In this document: positions 1 to 11,693 of the stretch, one piece after another
Numbering within the stretch: position 1 is the first letter of the stretch
Layout: the number at the start of each line of letters is the position of its first letter
Assembly (NCBI GenBank): GCA_020744425.1
Contig: JAGMUV010000002.1
Location: 1,594,501 to 1,658,500 of the forward strand
DNA: 64,000 nucleotides
Source: Dactylonectria macrodidyma
Taxonomy: Eukaryota; Ascomycota; Sordariomycetes; Hypocreales; Nectriaceae
Direction: 5' to 3'
Program-made: the position numbers and the translations under genes
Notes under the pieces: generated by a model
Database searches by the model: none
What the model saw: the letters and a program-made list of their open reading frames with translations, nothing else
What the model was told of the DNA's origin: nothing

Positions 1-1685
1 GCCATGAGGATGCTGAAGACTCTACCCTAGACCGAGGGGGTGAATACAACCGCGTCTCTCGCGTAACCTGAGGAACTTCCCCGTGTCGCAAAGTTTGAAA
101 GTCTTGACCCGAGACACGGCCAAATACCAGTATGAAGAGCCAATGCTGTAGCTGAGCTGGGGAACGGGTGGCAGCTAACTTAATTTAGCACCGGACTGGC
201 CAAGTGCCAGACGAACGACCTTGATGGCTGACTGATCAGCCTCAGGCCAAAAGCCCTGTGTTGGCCGATTGAGGCCTAGGGTATGAATCCAGCCTCACTA
301 ACAATTTAAAAAGCCGAGCGGGGGAAGAAAGGCGAGGTGCAAAAAAAGCTCGGATCCGGTGTGCGGCACTGGCCGCTAGGAGGCCAAAGGAGTGAGGAGT
401 GAGGAGTGAGGAGTGAGGAGTGAGGAGGGGGGGAACCAACTCGGTCCTCGGTTGGGTCTAGGCTTCCCGTGATTGGCCTCGTGACCTTGGGTGGAGGTGG
501 AGGCTGCTGGTCTAGAGGATGGGGCGGCATCGCATCGGGACTTGGGGGAGCGATGAGGTGACGATGGGAGATGCGGAGGGATATGCGGGCGCCATCGGCC
601 ACAGTGAGGCGGCCATTGTTTCTCATCAAGAGCTCGGCTCGACCACGACCCGCCAGAATGGCCATTGGCTAGGATTCCGTCGATTCCGGAGCCAGAATGC
701 GACACTCGCTGGCCAGCAACTGTCATGACTCTCTCTCATGGATAGTGTGTTTCGTTTTGCATCTTCTTCGAACACGCCATGTTCCACTGGACGTGCCATT
801 CAAGAGACCACCGAACGTGTCCTTTTCTCTTGCTGGCTTACTGCTTTGCGAATTTGGTGTGTCTGTGTCTGTCCAACTGTTGATCCCACCTGAACTGGGT
901 AACTATCGCCCACACCAGAAGCCCGATGTCGACCACACGAACCCCGTGTTTTGGTCAATAGGTCAGGTATGGATCAATCTCGTGTGAAGGAAAAAGCTTT
1001 ATTTGGCTGGCAAAATATAAAAAACGTACACGACATGGAAATGATGGGAGTCCAAGAAAGGGGGCTGATAGAGAGAAAAGGGGAATTATTACACTGCTCA
1101 AGAGCCCGTCCCAATCCATGCTCCCCTCCCCAGACCCGTAGATTCAAATCAAACCCTGTCCTCTTGCTAAAAAAAAAGATCACCTCTTCGCCATGTGCCA
1201 TGCCCCTCGCTCATCGGCGAGAGAAGGACACGCATACATAGGGAAAATAATTAGCATCAACGTCGTTTAAGCTCTCGGCACCTCTTGCTCCTCTCGTTGC
1301 GCATTCGGCTGCTTTTTATCCCGCCCAACAGGTATCATGGGGTATCTCGATCCACCTTGGAATCTTCGACTGGTTCTGGGTTGCCGCATCTGCTCTCCTG
1401 CTCGTGCTTGATCGGTGGGCCGTGTCTGTCGCCCTCTTCAAATGCAGGTTGTCGTCGTACTGGTGGTGATTGTCGTGCTTCGGTGTCCGGAGTCGATTTC
1501 TCTTCCTCTCCCTCTGCCTCTCTCCTCCTCTAAGCTGCTCCGTCTTTCCAATATCCTCTTCTCGAACGCGTTACTCGACACATCAAAAAGACTTGAGGCC
1601 TCCTCCGTCCAACCGCTATATCATCATCGACGTTGCGTGGTTGTTGTTTGAAACCGGGAATACAATAAAAAAGAATGCTCGAATA
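1..1685. other. Intergenic, no supportable gene
   Basis: This is the left edge of the window and the 3' flank of the minus-strand G-gamma gene. Open frames here are short, lack recognisable domains and do not join into a plausible spliced gene. The only structured element is a five-copy 7-bp tandem repeat at 391-425. The part nearest the gene, from roughly 1200 to 1685, is pyrimidine-rich on the plus strand and probably includes the G-gamma 3' UTR. Confidence 0.6.
391..425. repeat. 7-bp tandem repeat (AGTGAGG)x5
   Basis: Five perfect head-to-tail copies of AGTGAGG run from 391 to 425, followed by a G-rich tract. Read on the minus strand it gives a short Leu-Thr-Pro-His-Ser periodic frame, which is a repeat artefact and not a gene. 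Confidence 0.95.
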
Positions 1686-2026
1686 TTACATCACCACACA
1701 ACAGCCGTTGGATTGCTGTGGTGCGTAGGGGTCCTCGCCCTTGGGCACGGCTCCCCAGACCGAGGGGACCATGTAGTCTCGTGTGCCGTTGCAGTAGGCG
1801 ATGATGCTATCGCGTCGCGTTAGAAAAAAAACGTGTCCCCATGAAAAGTACGGAAGCTTGCTCACCTCTTAGAGGCAGTGCTCACGGGAATGCGCTCTCG
1901 CTCAAGGTCCTCCCGCAGGCGGTTGTTGAGCTCCGTCAGACGCCGTAGCTTGAGGTCGGCCATCGACTGTTTGTTCTTCTTCATCTGCGAGGGGTCGCCG
2001 ACATCTCGGGAGGTGTATTGAGGCAT
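1686..2026 (-). CDS. gng1: Heterotrimeric G-protein gamma subunit
   Basis: This encodes the gamma subunit that pairs with G-beta at the plasma membrane and helps carry receptor signals to cAMP and MAPK pathways. There are two exons on the minus strand, 2026-1866 and 1806-1686, separated by a 59-nt intron with gtgag donor and tag acceptor. The product is 93 residues, the usual length in fungi. It starts MPQYTSRDVGD, has the G-gamma-like helix LKLRRLTELNNRLREDLERE at about residues 23-42, and ends in the CaaX box CVVM, preceded by another Cys. The CaaX box predicts farnesylation, with possible palmitoylation of the neighbouring Cys. The match to filamentous-fungal GNG-1 is very close from memory. 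The upstream side faces a 3.9 kb intergenic region shared with eIF3a. Confidence 0.96.
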
Positions 2027-5000
2027 CTTGGCGGAAGGTTGGAAAAAGGGACGTGGGGAAGGATGAGGTGGTTGAATCGCGAAATGATTGTGCGCGGGTG
2101 TGGTCGCGATGAGAGCTCTGCAGCATTAGAAGTTAGCTGGGACGGGATCTGGGCGAGGTCAGGGCGCGGCGGAAAGGAGAGCATTAGACGAGCGGCGAGA
2201 CTGCGAGCGAGATTTGATGGCGAGGAAACGAGGTCGAAGAATTGCGCGGATGACCTCTCAAGTCGACTCTTCTTCGTTTCGTACCGGTCGATTGGCTGAT
2301 CGAGTGTCGTCGTTCCTTTTTTTTTCCTCGCCTCTCCTCGCAGAACACCAATTTCCCTCTGCCCGCAAGCCCACCTCGAAGCGTGCCCGAGGGCGTGCAT
2401 GTCTGTCTGGGTACGGTACTTACAAGAAAAAAGAGGCTTCCTCCAAGCAGATGCAGGCGGAGGGCCGTTGAAACAGATGCAGACGGGGATGAAGGTGAAG
2501 GATGGATGGTTTGGGTGTGGTGGTAGATGGGCGATGGAGGTTGAGTTCGACAAAAGGGTTACGGCGCAGTTGGCAGGTAGCAACGGGGGGGCAGCAGCAG
2601 GTGGCAGGTAGCAGTCACAGTTGGAACCGACTGGGTAGGGGGGAAACTGCAGACCAAAGGGGAAGAAGGAGAGGGAGGGACGGGATAGATGGCAGGGAAG
2701 GAGCCCGGTCGGCCGTAGGCAGGTACTTGCGGTAGCTGGGGGAGCGCAAGGGCACCTACGGAGAGATACCTACAACCCGAACAAGCGCAAGGTGGATCGT
2801 GCACTGAAGCAGGAGCTGGTACTACTGCGGGTGCCCTGGAAATTGGGGGATCTGGGGGGCCCTGGTCAATGAGGCTAGGGGGCCACTAGGGGGAGGTAGG
2901 TCGACTGCTATGGGTTAAGGGGCTAGCACAAGCAAAATATCTTCAATTACAGTGGACGCTTTTCCCTGGAGCTCTAGCCACAGAGCTCCAACCTGCCCTA
3001 CGCAACTCTGCTTTGCCCCCTGGGCAACTCTGTAGGAGCCCACCGGACGGCGTCGGCAGCGGACCTCTGGGCAAATTGGTTGGTGCCAACGATTGGCTCG
3101 TTCCAGGGCGGATGGGGCTGGGTGTAATCCAGGTCTCCCCTCGGCCTGCTTGGTGACCTCGATCCCCCATGTCGCCAATCCACCGGACACCGTTTTCGTT
3201 CACAAGCCAGAGCAGTACCTTGCCTTAGTCCGGACATGGTATACCTGCTTTGTGCTGTGAGGCGACATCGCGCAGCAGTGGGTAGGACGGCCTGTCTTGC
3301 CCAAATTGGTGTTGTGTTATTGTCTGTATTAGGGGGAGAGCCTGGGTCCCTTTGAGGATCGCTGGGGGTTAGGCTGTGAAGTGAGCTTGTGAACCTAGGT
3401 AGGTACTTACTGTGTGACCTAAATCAGCGGCCCGGAAACGATAAGACAAATCTCCTTCACTGCCATCATGGCAACAATACAAGCGTGCGTGTCAACAGCG
3501 GACAGTGCCGCAAACGGAGAGCGGAGCGGAGGCAGATGAGCGAGTGCGCTGGCCGCTGGATGGATCGACTGGCAGAGGATGGGAAGCTTCACAGCCCCCA
3601 TTGTCGGACAGATGTTCTATGGGACTAATGGGTCGTCGTTGTGGATTTTGTGTTGTGTGTGCTACGCAGAGTCAAAATGGGCTCTGGCACACACGCAACT
3701 GAGCAACGACCACCCCCCCTTCTACCAATCCCATGTCGGCAAAACCGAAGGTTCAAGGTTCCGCTCGCGTCGGTGCAGACTGCAGAGCGCAGGCTCTGAA
3801 CCTACTGGTACGTAACCCAATAACTGCAGTGGAATGACACCCCCGACCTGGGCAACTCGGACGGGCACAATGCGCCCGAGGCTGCACCAGAGGCTGCACC
3901 AGCGCCCGCGCCTGAGCTACAACACGACTCTTTGGTGGTTGAGGAAGCACAGACTGCCGCCCGCGTCCCGTCTCAGTGCATTGGCCGTCCGCTTCTTGGG
4001 GCTGGCCGCTCCCGTTCCTGGGCTGATGCAGTAGTGACTTGTGCCGTTTCTCTTACGAAAAGGGGCGCTGGAAAGCCGGAGGCTGACTGCGTTGCCTGGT
4101 CGCCTTGCCTTCTTCCGAAAATGCCAATTCCAGGTCTTCCACCGATGGGAAAAGCAAATTCATCCACAGGCAGTGATTTATGGAGGGGGAGGGCAGGCTT
4201 ATCCCGAAGGACCCGAGCCTGACCCATTGTTGGATTAGGATGGATATGATGGATATTAGGTCGCACCACAACGAAACACGTTGTACGCGTTATTTTTCCT
4301 ACCTTTCCTTTTGCTGGCTCTGTCTCGCCCGCTGCTTCCCCGGAAGCCCTCTGCGAGAACCAACCCCAGGGCTTCTCCATGCTCCACTAATAACCCATCC
4401 TACTCAGACCTCCCGGGTCTATCCTTACTCCGTAATGAGTGCTGGAGAGTTGCCAGATTTGTGCTGCTGCAATTAAGATGAGACCTTGTCTTGGCAGCCT
4501 CCACCAGCCGGTAGGAATGGTACATTGGCCACCCGGGTCTAGACGAGACGAGAGACCAACCTGGACACCTACAGGTACCTATTCAAGAATTAACTCAGAA
4601 GATTTAAGCCTCGCCACCGAGAGAAGATGGGCGTCGTTCCGTGCCTCTGCGTTGTGTTGCGTTAGTACTTCGTAGCGTCGCGCATTATCCTCGAGTGGAG
4701 ATGGCATGTCTTCTGCATTTACGAGTAATAGGGCTCATATTTTTGTTAATTGCCGTGTCTAAATGGTCTGCTGCTTTCATACAACAGAAACAAAGTCCGT
4801 CCCCTCTCCTTTGTGGCTCCCAGCACCGCCGAGGATTTCACGAAGCCAGATCGCACCATGACGCCAGTTCGCCCAGTGGGCTGATGCGCGCCATCTTCAC
4901 CAACATGGTTCGAGCCGTTCGTCCCTGGTGGATCACGCCCGCCTTCAGCTTAGCGCCATTCATCTTACCCACCCAGAATGACCCAGGACATCTTGAGTTT

Positions 5001-5914
5001 GTGATGCAGTTTTCCCCTTATTTCCAAGGCTGTAATTACTACCCATAGTAGCACCTCCAACACCGTCTCATCTAATTCTCCTCATTGTGCTCTTAGTGGT
5101 GTTCGCAATTGCAAACCCTGGTTTGTTCCGAGATGCCAAACCTTTCATTTACCAACTATTGATTCATTACCCAGTCAGCTGGGCGTGACGCAATCTGTCA
5201 AGACGAACGCCATTCTCTTCAATCGCTGGGCGTTCACATCACGTGCAGCGGTGCCATTACCAAAACCAGGCAAGGCTACCCAGCCTCACCCAGGCCGCTG
5301 GTCACCGCAATCAAAGCCAACTTCTAGATCATTTCTCGAATCTTGGGTCACCAAATTGCCCATTTCTGCTGAAGATTCGATTACACACGTCTCCTCGTTT
5401 GCCAAGTGGCAATGGGAGACCAATACAGCGCCGAGACATGCGAGCCGTTTGATCTATCCAGTTTCCAGAAGTCTGAAAACTCACGGTATGCCCTGTGGGA
5501 TTCTCGTGTTTCTTTCAAGCGACACAACAGCATCTACAGGGAAAAGTTTCCTATGCCATGAATGAGGCAGGCCAAAAATTTCAAGTCGTCCACAGTTGGA
5601 CCATCATTCACTTCTGGTGATGGCGTGGCTTAGCCTGTGGCTTAACTGACAGAGCCACACAGTTATCATCTCTGATGTGTCTATGATTATGTAAGCGATC
5701 ACGTGATATATGCCATTTTTGGACCAGAGAGCCCCTCAACGCTCGCATAGCGTCCACACACGAAAATCCAAAAATTCCTCCCGTGTGCCTCGCAACACCA
5801 TAACGAGTGCCAGCAACCGTTTCAGCACACTCGCCTCCGAAGGCTGCGATCGATCTCGGATCATCTACAAATCTCCTCTCCCGCCAAGTCATCCCGCAGA
5901 GGAGGTTGCCCAGC
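2027..5914. other. 3.9 kb divergent intergenic region
   Basis: This lies between the G-gamma start and the eIF3a start, so both promoters must be within it. I found no convincing exon chain on either strand; the longest open frames (about 120-135 codons at 4641-5048 and 5185-5565) show no domain. It holds a CCTAGGTAGGTA-type element at 3393-3409, a TACTCCGTA at 4426-4434 and a TACTTCGTA at 4666-4674. The DNA becomes noticeably more AT-rich from about 4400 to 5900. Confidence 0.6.
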
Positions 5915-8900
5915 ATGGTATGTGACCATCTCTGAGCACCCCGGCCGCCGGATGTCTCCAGCCCTACTCGGCCCTTACCCCTCTTCCCACGCTATTCTTT
6001 GGTCATGATACTGACTTGCCGCGCCCTGATAGCCTCCGCCGCCGCACCAGAAGCCCGAGAATGTTCTCAAGAGGGCACACGAACTCATCGGGGTCGGCCA
6101 GGCCTCCGCGGCCTTGACCCTGCTGCACGAGCACATCACCAACAAGCGATCTCGAAATGTTCCCATCGCTTCACTAGAGCCTGTTATGCTCCTCCTCGTC
6201 GAGCTGTCCGTCGAGCAGAAGAAGGGCAAGCTTGCCAAGGATGCTCTTTACCAGTACAAGAATATCTCTCAGAACACAAATATTGCCACTATTGAGGTCA
6301 GTAGTTGTTGGCATCCGCCTGGGTTGTCTGTAAAGGATCCAACTAATGCGGGGATGTGCAGCTGGTTTTGAAAAAGTTCATCGAACTTGCAGTCGAGAAG
6401 GTTACCGCCGCTCAACAAAAGGCCGACGAGATCCAGGAGAGCATCGAGGCTACCGCTGCCACCTCTAGCGTCGACGATCTCGAGGCCAGCGAGACCCCCG
6501 AGTCCATCCTTCTAGCCACCGTCTCTGGTGAGCAGTCCCGAGACCGTACCGACCGTGCCATCGTCACCCCCTGGCTCAAGTTTCTTTGGGAGGCATACCG
6601 AACTGTCCTCGACATCCTGCGAAACAATGCGCGTCTTGAGGTCCTCTACCAGAGCACTGCCCTCCAAGCCTTCGACTTCTGCCTCAAGTACACCCGAAAG
6701 ACCGAGTTCCGCAGACTCTGCGAGCTCCTCCGCAACCATGTCCAGACAGCCGCCAAGTACTCCTCCCAGATGCATGCCATCAACTTGAGCGACCCCGATA
6801 CCCTCCAGCGCCACTTGGAGACTCGCTTCCAGCAGCTCAACGTTGCTGTGGAGCTGGAGCTCTGGCAGGAGGCCTTCCGCAGTGTCGAGGATATTCACAC
6901 CCTGCTCAACCTCAGCAAGCGCCCCCCCAAGAACATCATGATGGCCAACTACTATGAGAAGCTCACCCGAATCTTCCTCGTTGGCGAGAACTATCTCTTC
7001 CACGCTGCTGCTTGGTCGCGATACTACACCCTCCTCCGCCAGTCGTCCGTCCTGGTTGCTAGTGGCCAAGGCAAGAAGGCCGATAACCCCCCGGCCTCCG
7101 AGGCTGATCTCCAGAAGGCTGCCTCTTTCGTTTTGCTGTCAGCTCTCGCTATCCCAGTCATTAGCACCTCGCGATCTCGTGGTGCCATGGTCGACTTCGA
7201 TGAGGCGAGGAAGAACAAGAACTCACGCCTAACGCACCTCCTTGGCATGTCTCAGGCCCCTACCCGTGCCCGTCTCTTCCGTGACGCTCTGTCCAAGTCT
7301 CTTCTTCAGCGCGCTCGCCCTGAAATCCGAGATCTTTACAACATTCTTGAGGTCGACTTCCATCCCTTGTCCATCTGCCAAAAGATCTCCCCCATTCTGA
7401 CCAAGATTGGTGCCGATGAGGAAATGGAGAAGTATATTCTCCCTCTGCAGCAAGTCATCCTGACCCGCCTGTTTCAGCAACTTTCTCAGGTCTACGAAAC
7501 CGTCGACCTCGCCTTCGTGGAGACCCTTGCCAAGTTTCCTGAGCCCTTCCAGGTCACTCGCGGAACTATCGAGAAGTTCATCATGAACGGAAACAAGAAG
7601 GGTGACCTCGCTATCCGTATGGACCATGCCACTGGCGTTCTCAGCTTCGACAATGATGTCTTTTCCTCCTCCAAGGCTAGCCACAGCGGCTCCGGTGCCG
7701 GTTCTGCTGAGGCTGAGACCGGCAGCGTTCAGCGACTTCAGAGCACTCCCTCCGAGATTGTGCGCTCTCAGCTCACCCGCCTTGCCAAGTCTCTGTTCAC
7801 CACCTGTCACTACATCGATCCCAGCCTGAACACGGAGCGTTTGGAGGCTCGCAACGCGGCTTTGGCTCGTGCCAAGCATGGTGCCGAGCAGGAGCATCTG
7901 GAAATCCTTGAGCGCAAGGAGATCATTCAGAAGCGCAAGGACGAGGCTTCCGAGATCCAGGCCCGCAAGGAGAAAGAGAATGCTCGTCAAAAGCGACTCC
8001 GCGAGCAAGCCCTCCAAGAGGCCGAGGATAAGCGACTGGCTGACGAGCAAAAAGAGCGTGAAGCCAGGCGCCTCAAGGCTGACCAAGATCGCGTTCGTAA
8101 GGAGGAGCTCAAGAAGCAGATTGCTGATCTCAACATGAGCGACAAGACTCTTGACATCAACATGGATGACTTGGACAACCTTGACAGCAATCGCTTGCGT
8201 GCTATGAAGCTGGCCCAATTGGAGCGTGAGAAGAATGATGTCAACGAACGTCTCCGCATCACTGGCAGGCGCCAAGACCATCTGGAGCGTGCCTACCGTA
8301 AGGAGGAAGGCAAGAAGCTGTCTGAGGACTACGCCAAGCAAAGCGAGCAAGATCGTGCCGTCTACAATAAGGTCAAGGCTCAGACCCTTAAGGATGCTGA
8401 GAAGAAGCACAAGGAGAGCGTCGAGCTCAAGCACCGTCTTAGTCGTTTGGTACCTCTATATGAAGAGTTCCGAAACTCTCTTCATGAGCGTCGCCGCGAC
8501 GAGTTTGAGAAGCGCCGCCGCGACGCGGAGCGTGAGCTGGAGAAGCAGATTGCGCTACGAAAGAAAGAGGTGCGCGACCGACGACTTCGGGAGAAGCGGG
8601 AGCGCGAGGAGAGGGAGCGCGAGCTTCAGGAGGCGGAGGAGCGTGCTGCTCGCGAGAGGGAAGAGCAGCGCATCCGGGACGAGGCCCGCAAGGAGGAGAT
8701 GGCGAAGCTCAAGGAGCAGCGAGAGAAGGAGCGTCAAGAACTCTTGGAGAAGGCAGCTCTCCAACAGCGTCGCGAGGAGGAGGCTTTGGCCCGTCGCAGG
8801 GCCGAGAAAGAACGGCCAAGTGCCTCTCCTTTCAGCAGAGGCGGTGCAGAGGCTTCGGAGGGCCGGAGACCGCCAACCATCGGGTCTGGCAAGTGGCGCG

Positions 8901-9289
8901 AGCGAGAGCGAGAGCGAGACTCGGAGCGATCCGATGCGCCGCCGTCCCGTGCCGAACCCCCGTCGGAGCGAACCGACTCCAACGACCGACCGTCGGCTGG
9001 TGGTCCCCCACGACTGGCACTTGCCGGTGGCAAGCCCAGCTGGCGTGAGCGTGAGGCGGCCAAGGCGGCCAGCGGGGGCAGCGGGGCCGACTCGGGCAGC
9101 AGCGCTCCTCCTCCTCCTCGCAGCTTCGGCTCTCGACCTTCAGGCTCGGAGCGTGAGCGCGAGCGCCCAGCTCCTAGCCGTGACTTCGAGCGCAAGGAGT
9201 CGCCTGCTCCCGCTCCCCCCGCGGACCCTCTGCCCCCGTCTCGAACGGCTGGCAAGTGGGTTCCTCCTCACATGAGGAACAAGGCCTAG
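5915..9289 (+). CDS. tif32: Translation initiation factor eIF3 subunit a (Tif32)
   Basis: This is the large scaffold subunit of eIF3, acting at the 40S ribosome in the cytoplasm. Exons are 5915-5917, 6033-6296 and 6362-9289, giving 1064 residues. The first coding exon is only the ATG: gtatgt follows immediately, and the next exon opens with four prolines then [14 protein letters not shown], the conserved eIF3a N-terminus. The region up to about residue 500 contains the PCI-type helical fold. Residues of about 585-905 form a long charged coiled coil rich in K, E and R. The tail is rich in Arg-Glu and Ser-Pro and ends [11 protein letters not shown], a conserved terminal motif. The start choice rests on the ATG-plus-intron model; no other in-frame ATG precedes the conserved block. 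Introns are 115 and 65 nt. Confidence 0.96.
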
Positions 9290-10666
9290 GTGGATGACAG
9301 GGTGAGCAGAGCAGACGGACACATATTGTTGCGATTTGCATAGGCGTTTAGGGATCGGTTGGTTGCACGGGCGATGGTTGTACTCTAGAGCTCGGTCTAA
9401 TCTCCGTCGATCTGAGGGTATGAACACACCAGAATGGAGAGAAAAGTATAGCAAGTGCGTATCTTGTCATGAGGTGGTCTGAGCATTAACGAGTTTCAAT
9501 TGTTCCACTGAGTTCTGAAGGAATGTGATGTGACTATCCGTTTTGTAACTGTGTTTGAGGTGAGAAGGCAGAGCTGTGACCTTTGTCTTAACGTTTCATG
9601 GGTCGCACAATACTCAGCATGCATTGTCTACTTAATCAGTCACTGCTTTGATATTTCGAGTTCGCATGGTTATCAGGCTCCAATTCGAGAGTCAATGAGG
9701 GTTGTGCCGAACCCATAATTTCTCCCAAAGTCGTCGATCAATTTATCAAGCCAGAAACTACCCCATGGTTCGTTATGAGACATACGAACACAAGAAGCAA
9801 TATACCTGGTGTTCATGGCAAATACGACGCATCCAGGCTATGGTTGTTTTTGTCTCCCCAGCCTCTCTCTATCTTAGGTCGGATTCAGACAAGGCACGGT
9901 TAGACTCACAGTTGTGCGTCGAGACAGTGACTTCAAAAAGTACATCTCGCCAATATGTCGGGCCTCGGGCTGCCCCAGTACCACAAGAAATCGACCTTGG
10001 GTCAAACGATGGTAAGAGGGTGTCGCCATGCGGTGTGTCCTGCGCTCGACCGCAAGTTTACGCTCTACAATACCACGCACTTGATGCGACAGCTCCTCGA
10101 CTTGACTGCAGCCACCCGCAGTGTCCCACACACCCTCTCGTTTCCGGGCTGATGTGCCTACCAATGTCTATACACGATCAAGCATTTTGCCAATGATGAG
10201 CTTGTGGTCTCTGAAACGTTGGCGTTCATCCTAATTGACGAAACGACACTCTGTCTTGGCCTTGGTTTAGGGTAAGTAAAATCCCCTAGGCCTTTCCTTG
10301 AAGGTGCCAGCCATACTCATTGAGTTGGTCTAGAAACGAGGCGCCATGCGGCCTCGAACGAATGTCTACCCAGTATTGATATGAAACATGTCCTTTTTTA
10401 GGTGGTCGCTTCCGAATTTTAGTGAAAATAGAGGTCGCGATGTTGATAGTTGAAAAAGAGGCTGAGATTGATGTTTGCTCCACAGTGGGGACGAGTCAGG
10501 CTGAACCGTGGAACTGGGACATGCTCTGCTAGGGCTTGATGATGGGAGTTAGCAAGGCGACCGACAGGAATACGAAAGCACATGCTTCTCGGTTGAATAT
10601 TCATTGTCCCGCATTTTTCTGTTTCTTCATGTTAAACCCGCACTCCAGCTTCAAACGGAAAAGACC
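9290..10666. other. Intergenic between eIF3a and the DFG10-like gene
   Basis: This contains the eIF3a 3' flank and the promoter of the downstream reductase. Small open frames (for example 9955-10152, 65 codons) have no recognisable similarity and no convincing splice partners. I see no repeats or RNA genes here. Confidence 0.55.
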
Positions 10667-11670
10667 ATGGACTCGCTCGACGCAATGGTGCAGTTGGTCC
10701 TGGACCTCACGCCTGCTCAGTGGTGCCGGACCTTCTTCCTCCTCTCGACTGGTGCCATCTTCGCCATCCAGGCGCTCCCCGACCACGTGCGCGGCGCCGT
10801 GATGAACTACGGGGCCCGTCGCCCACAGGACGGCGAGCGGAAGCCGGCCGAGCCCGCGCGGCCTTTCGGAGGCCTGTGGGGGTTGGTGACCAGGCTGGCG
10901 GACCTCGGGCAAGTTCCTCACGCGTGGTTCTTCCACTTCTACGTCTTGTCGGTATCATGCTCCGTGTTCTGGGCGTGGCAGTACCTACAGAGAGGCAGGT
11001 TGATGAGCGAGATGGTCAAGCTGCAGGACAGGGCTGGGGCGCCGTCGATGGAATTGGGACAGGTGTACGCCGCCTGGTTGATGATGGCGCTTCAAGGCTC
11101 GAGGAGGCTCTACGAGAGCTTGTATGTGTCTAAGTCGGGTTCATCTCCCATGTGGGTCGTCCACTGGGCTCTTGGACTCGTCTACTACATGACCATGGGC
11201 ATATCCGTCTGGGTCGAAGGTTCCAGTATGCTTTGCAACCATGCCTGATGTTCTGGACCTGCCACTGACTAATCCCAGGCGCGATTCTGCAATCGTGGGA
11301 GTCCCCTCACCAGGGCTCGTTGCTAACCCGAAAGATGCCATTGGCCCTGGCGTTGTATGCCATTGCTTATATCAAGCAAAACGAGTGCCATCGTCACCTC
11401 GCCAGCCTCAAAAAGTACACCCTTCCTAACGAAGGGTGGTTTCGGTTCCTCATCTGCCCACACTACACTTGCGAATGCATCCTTTATCTTGCCATTGCTT
11501 GGGTTGCTGCGCCGCCTGACCAGCTGTTCAACAGAACGGTTCTTCTTGGGCTCCTGTTCGTTGCTGTGAACCTGGGATCCACGGCAGCCGGGACGAAGAA
11601 GTGGTGCGTGGAAAAGTTTGGGGCCGAAAAGGTAGCAGGGAGGTGGATAATGGTACCCTTTGTATTTTAA
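10667..11670 (+). CDS. dfg10: Polyprenol reductase, SRD5A3/DFG10 family
   Basis: This is a probable ER membrane reductase that saturates the alpha-isoprene unit of polyprenol to make dolichol for N-glycosylation. Exons are 10667-11225 and 11279-11670, joined across a 53-nt intron (gtatgc donor, cccag acceptor), giving 316 residues. The protein is hydrophobic throughout with several predicted membrane segments. The C-terminal third is the steroid 5-alpha-reductase domain, including CPHYTCECILYLAIAW at about residues 246-262, where the His and Glu are family-conserved. It ends in a short MVPFVF-type tail like other members. The ATG at 10667 is chosen because it begins the conserved N-terminal hydrophobic region; the open frame extends slightly upstream without an ATG. 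Its stop is 23 bp from that of the converging ALKBH6-like gene, so the two 3' UTRs should overlap. Confidence 0.88.
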
Positions 11671-11693
11671 ACTCGCTGAAGCAATTGGCTCTT

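Noticed and set aside
1139..1157. ATTCAAATC string reminiscent of a tRNA B box
   Set aside because: No matching A box, acceptor stem or anticodon arm can be folded around it.
4641..5565. Two open frames of about 130 codons between G-gamma and eIF3a
   Set aside because: No similarity recognised, no signal peptide of convincing shape, and they cannot be spliced into one conserved protein.
7229..8434. 401-codon minus-strand open frame antisense to eIF3a
   Set aside because: It mirrors the charged coiled-coil codons of eIF3a and reads as a Leu-rich artefact; the plus-strand protein is clearly conserved.
8226..9275. 349-codon plus-strand frame overlapping the eIF3a tail
   Set aside because: It is an out-of-frame reading of the Arg/Glu-rich eIF3a C-terminus, with Arg/Ser-rich composition and no domain.
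9955..10152. 65-codon plus-strand frame upstream of the DFG10-like gene
   Set aside because: Short, unrecognised, and no supporting splice or conservation signal.
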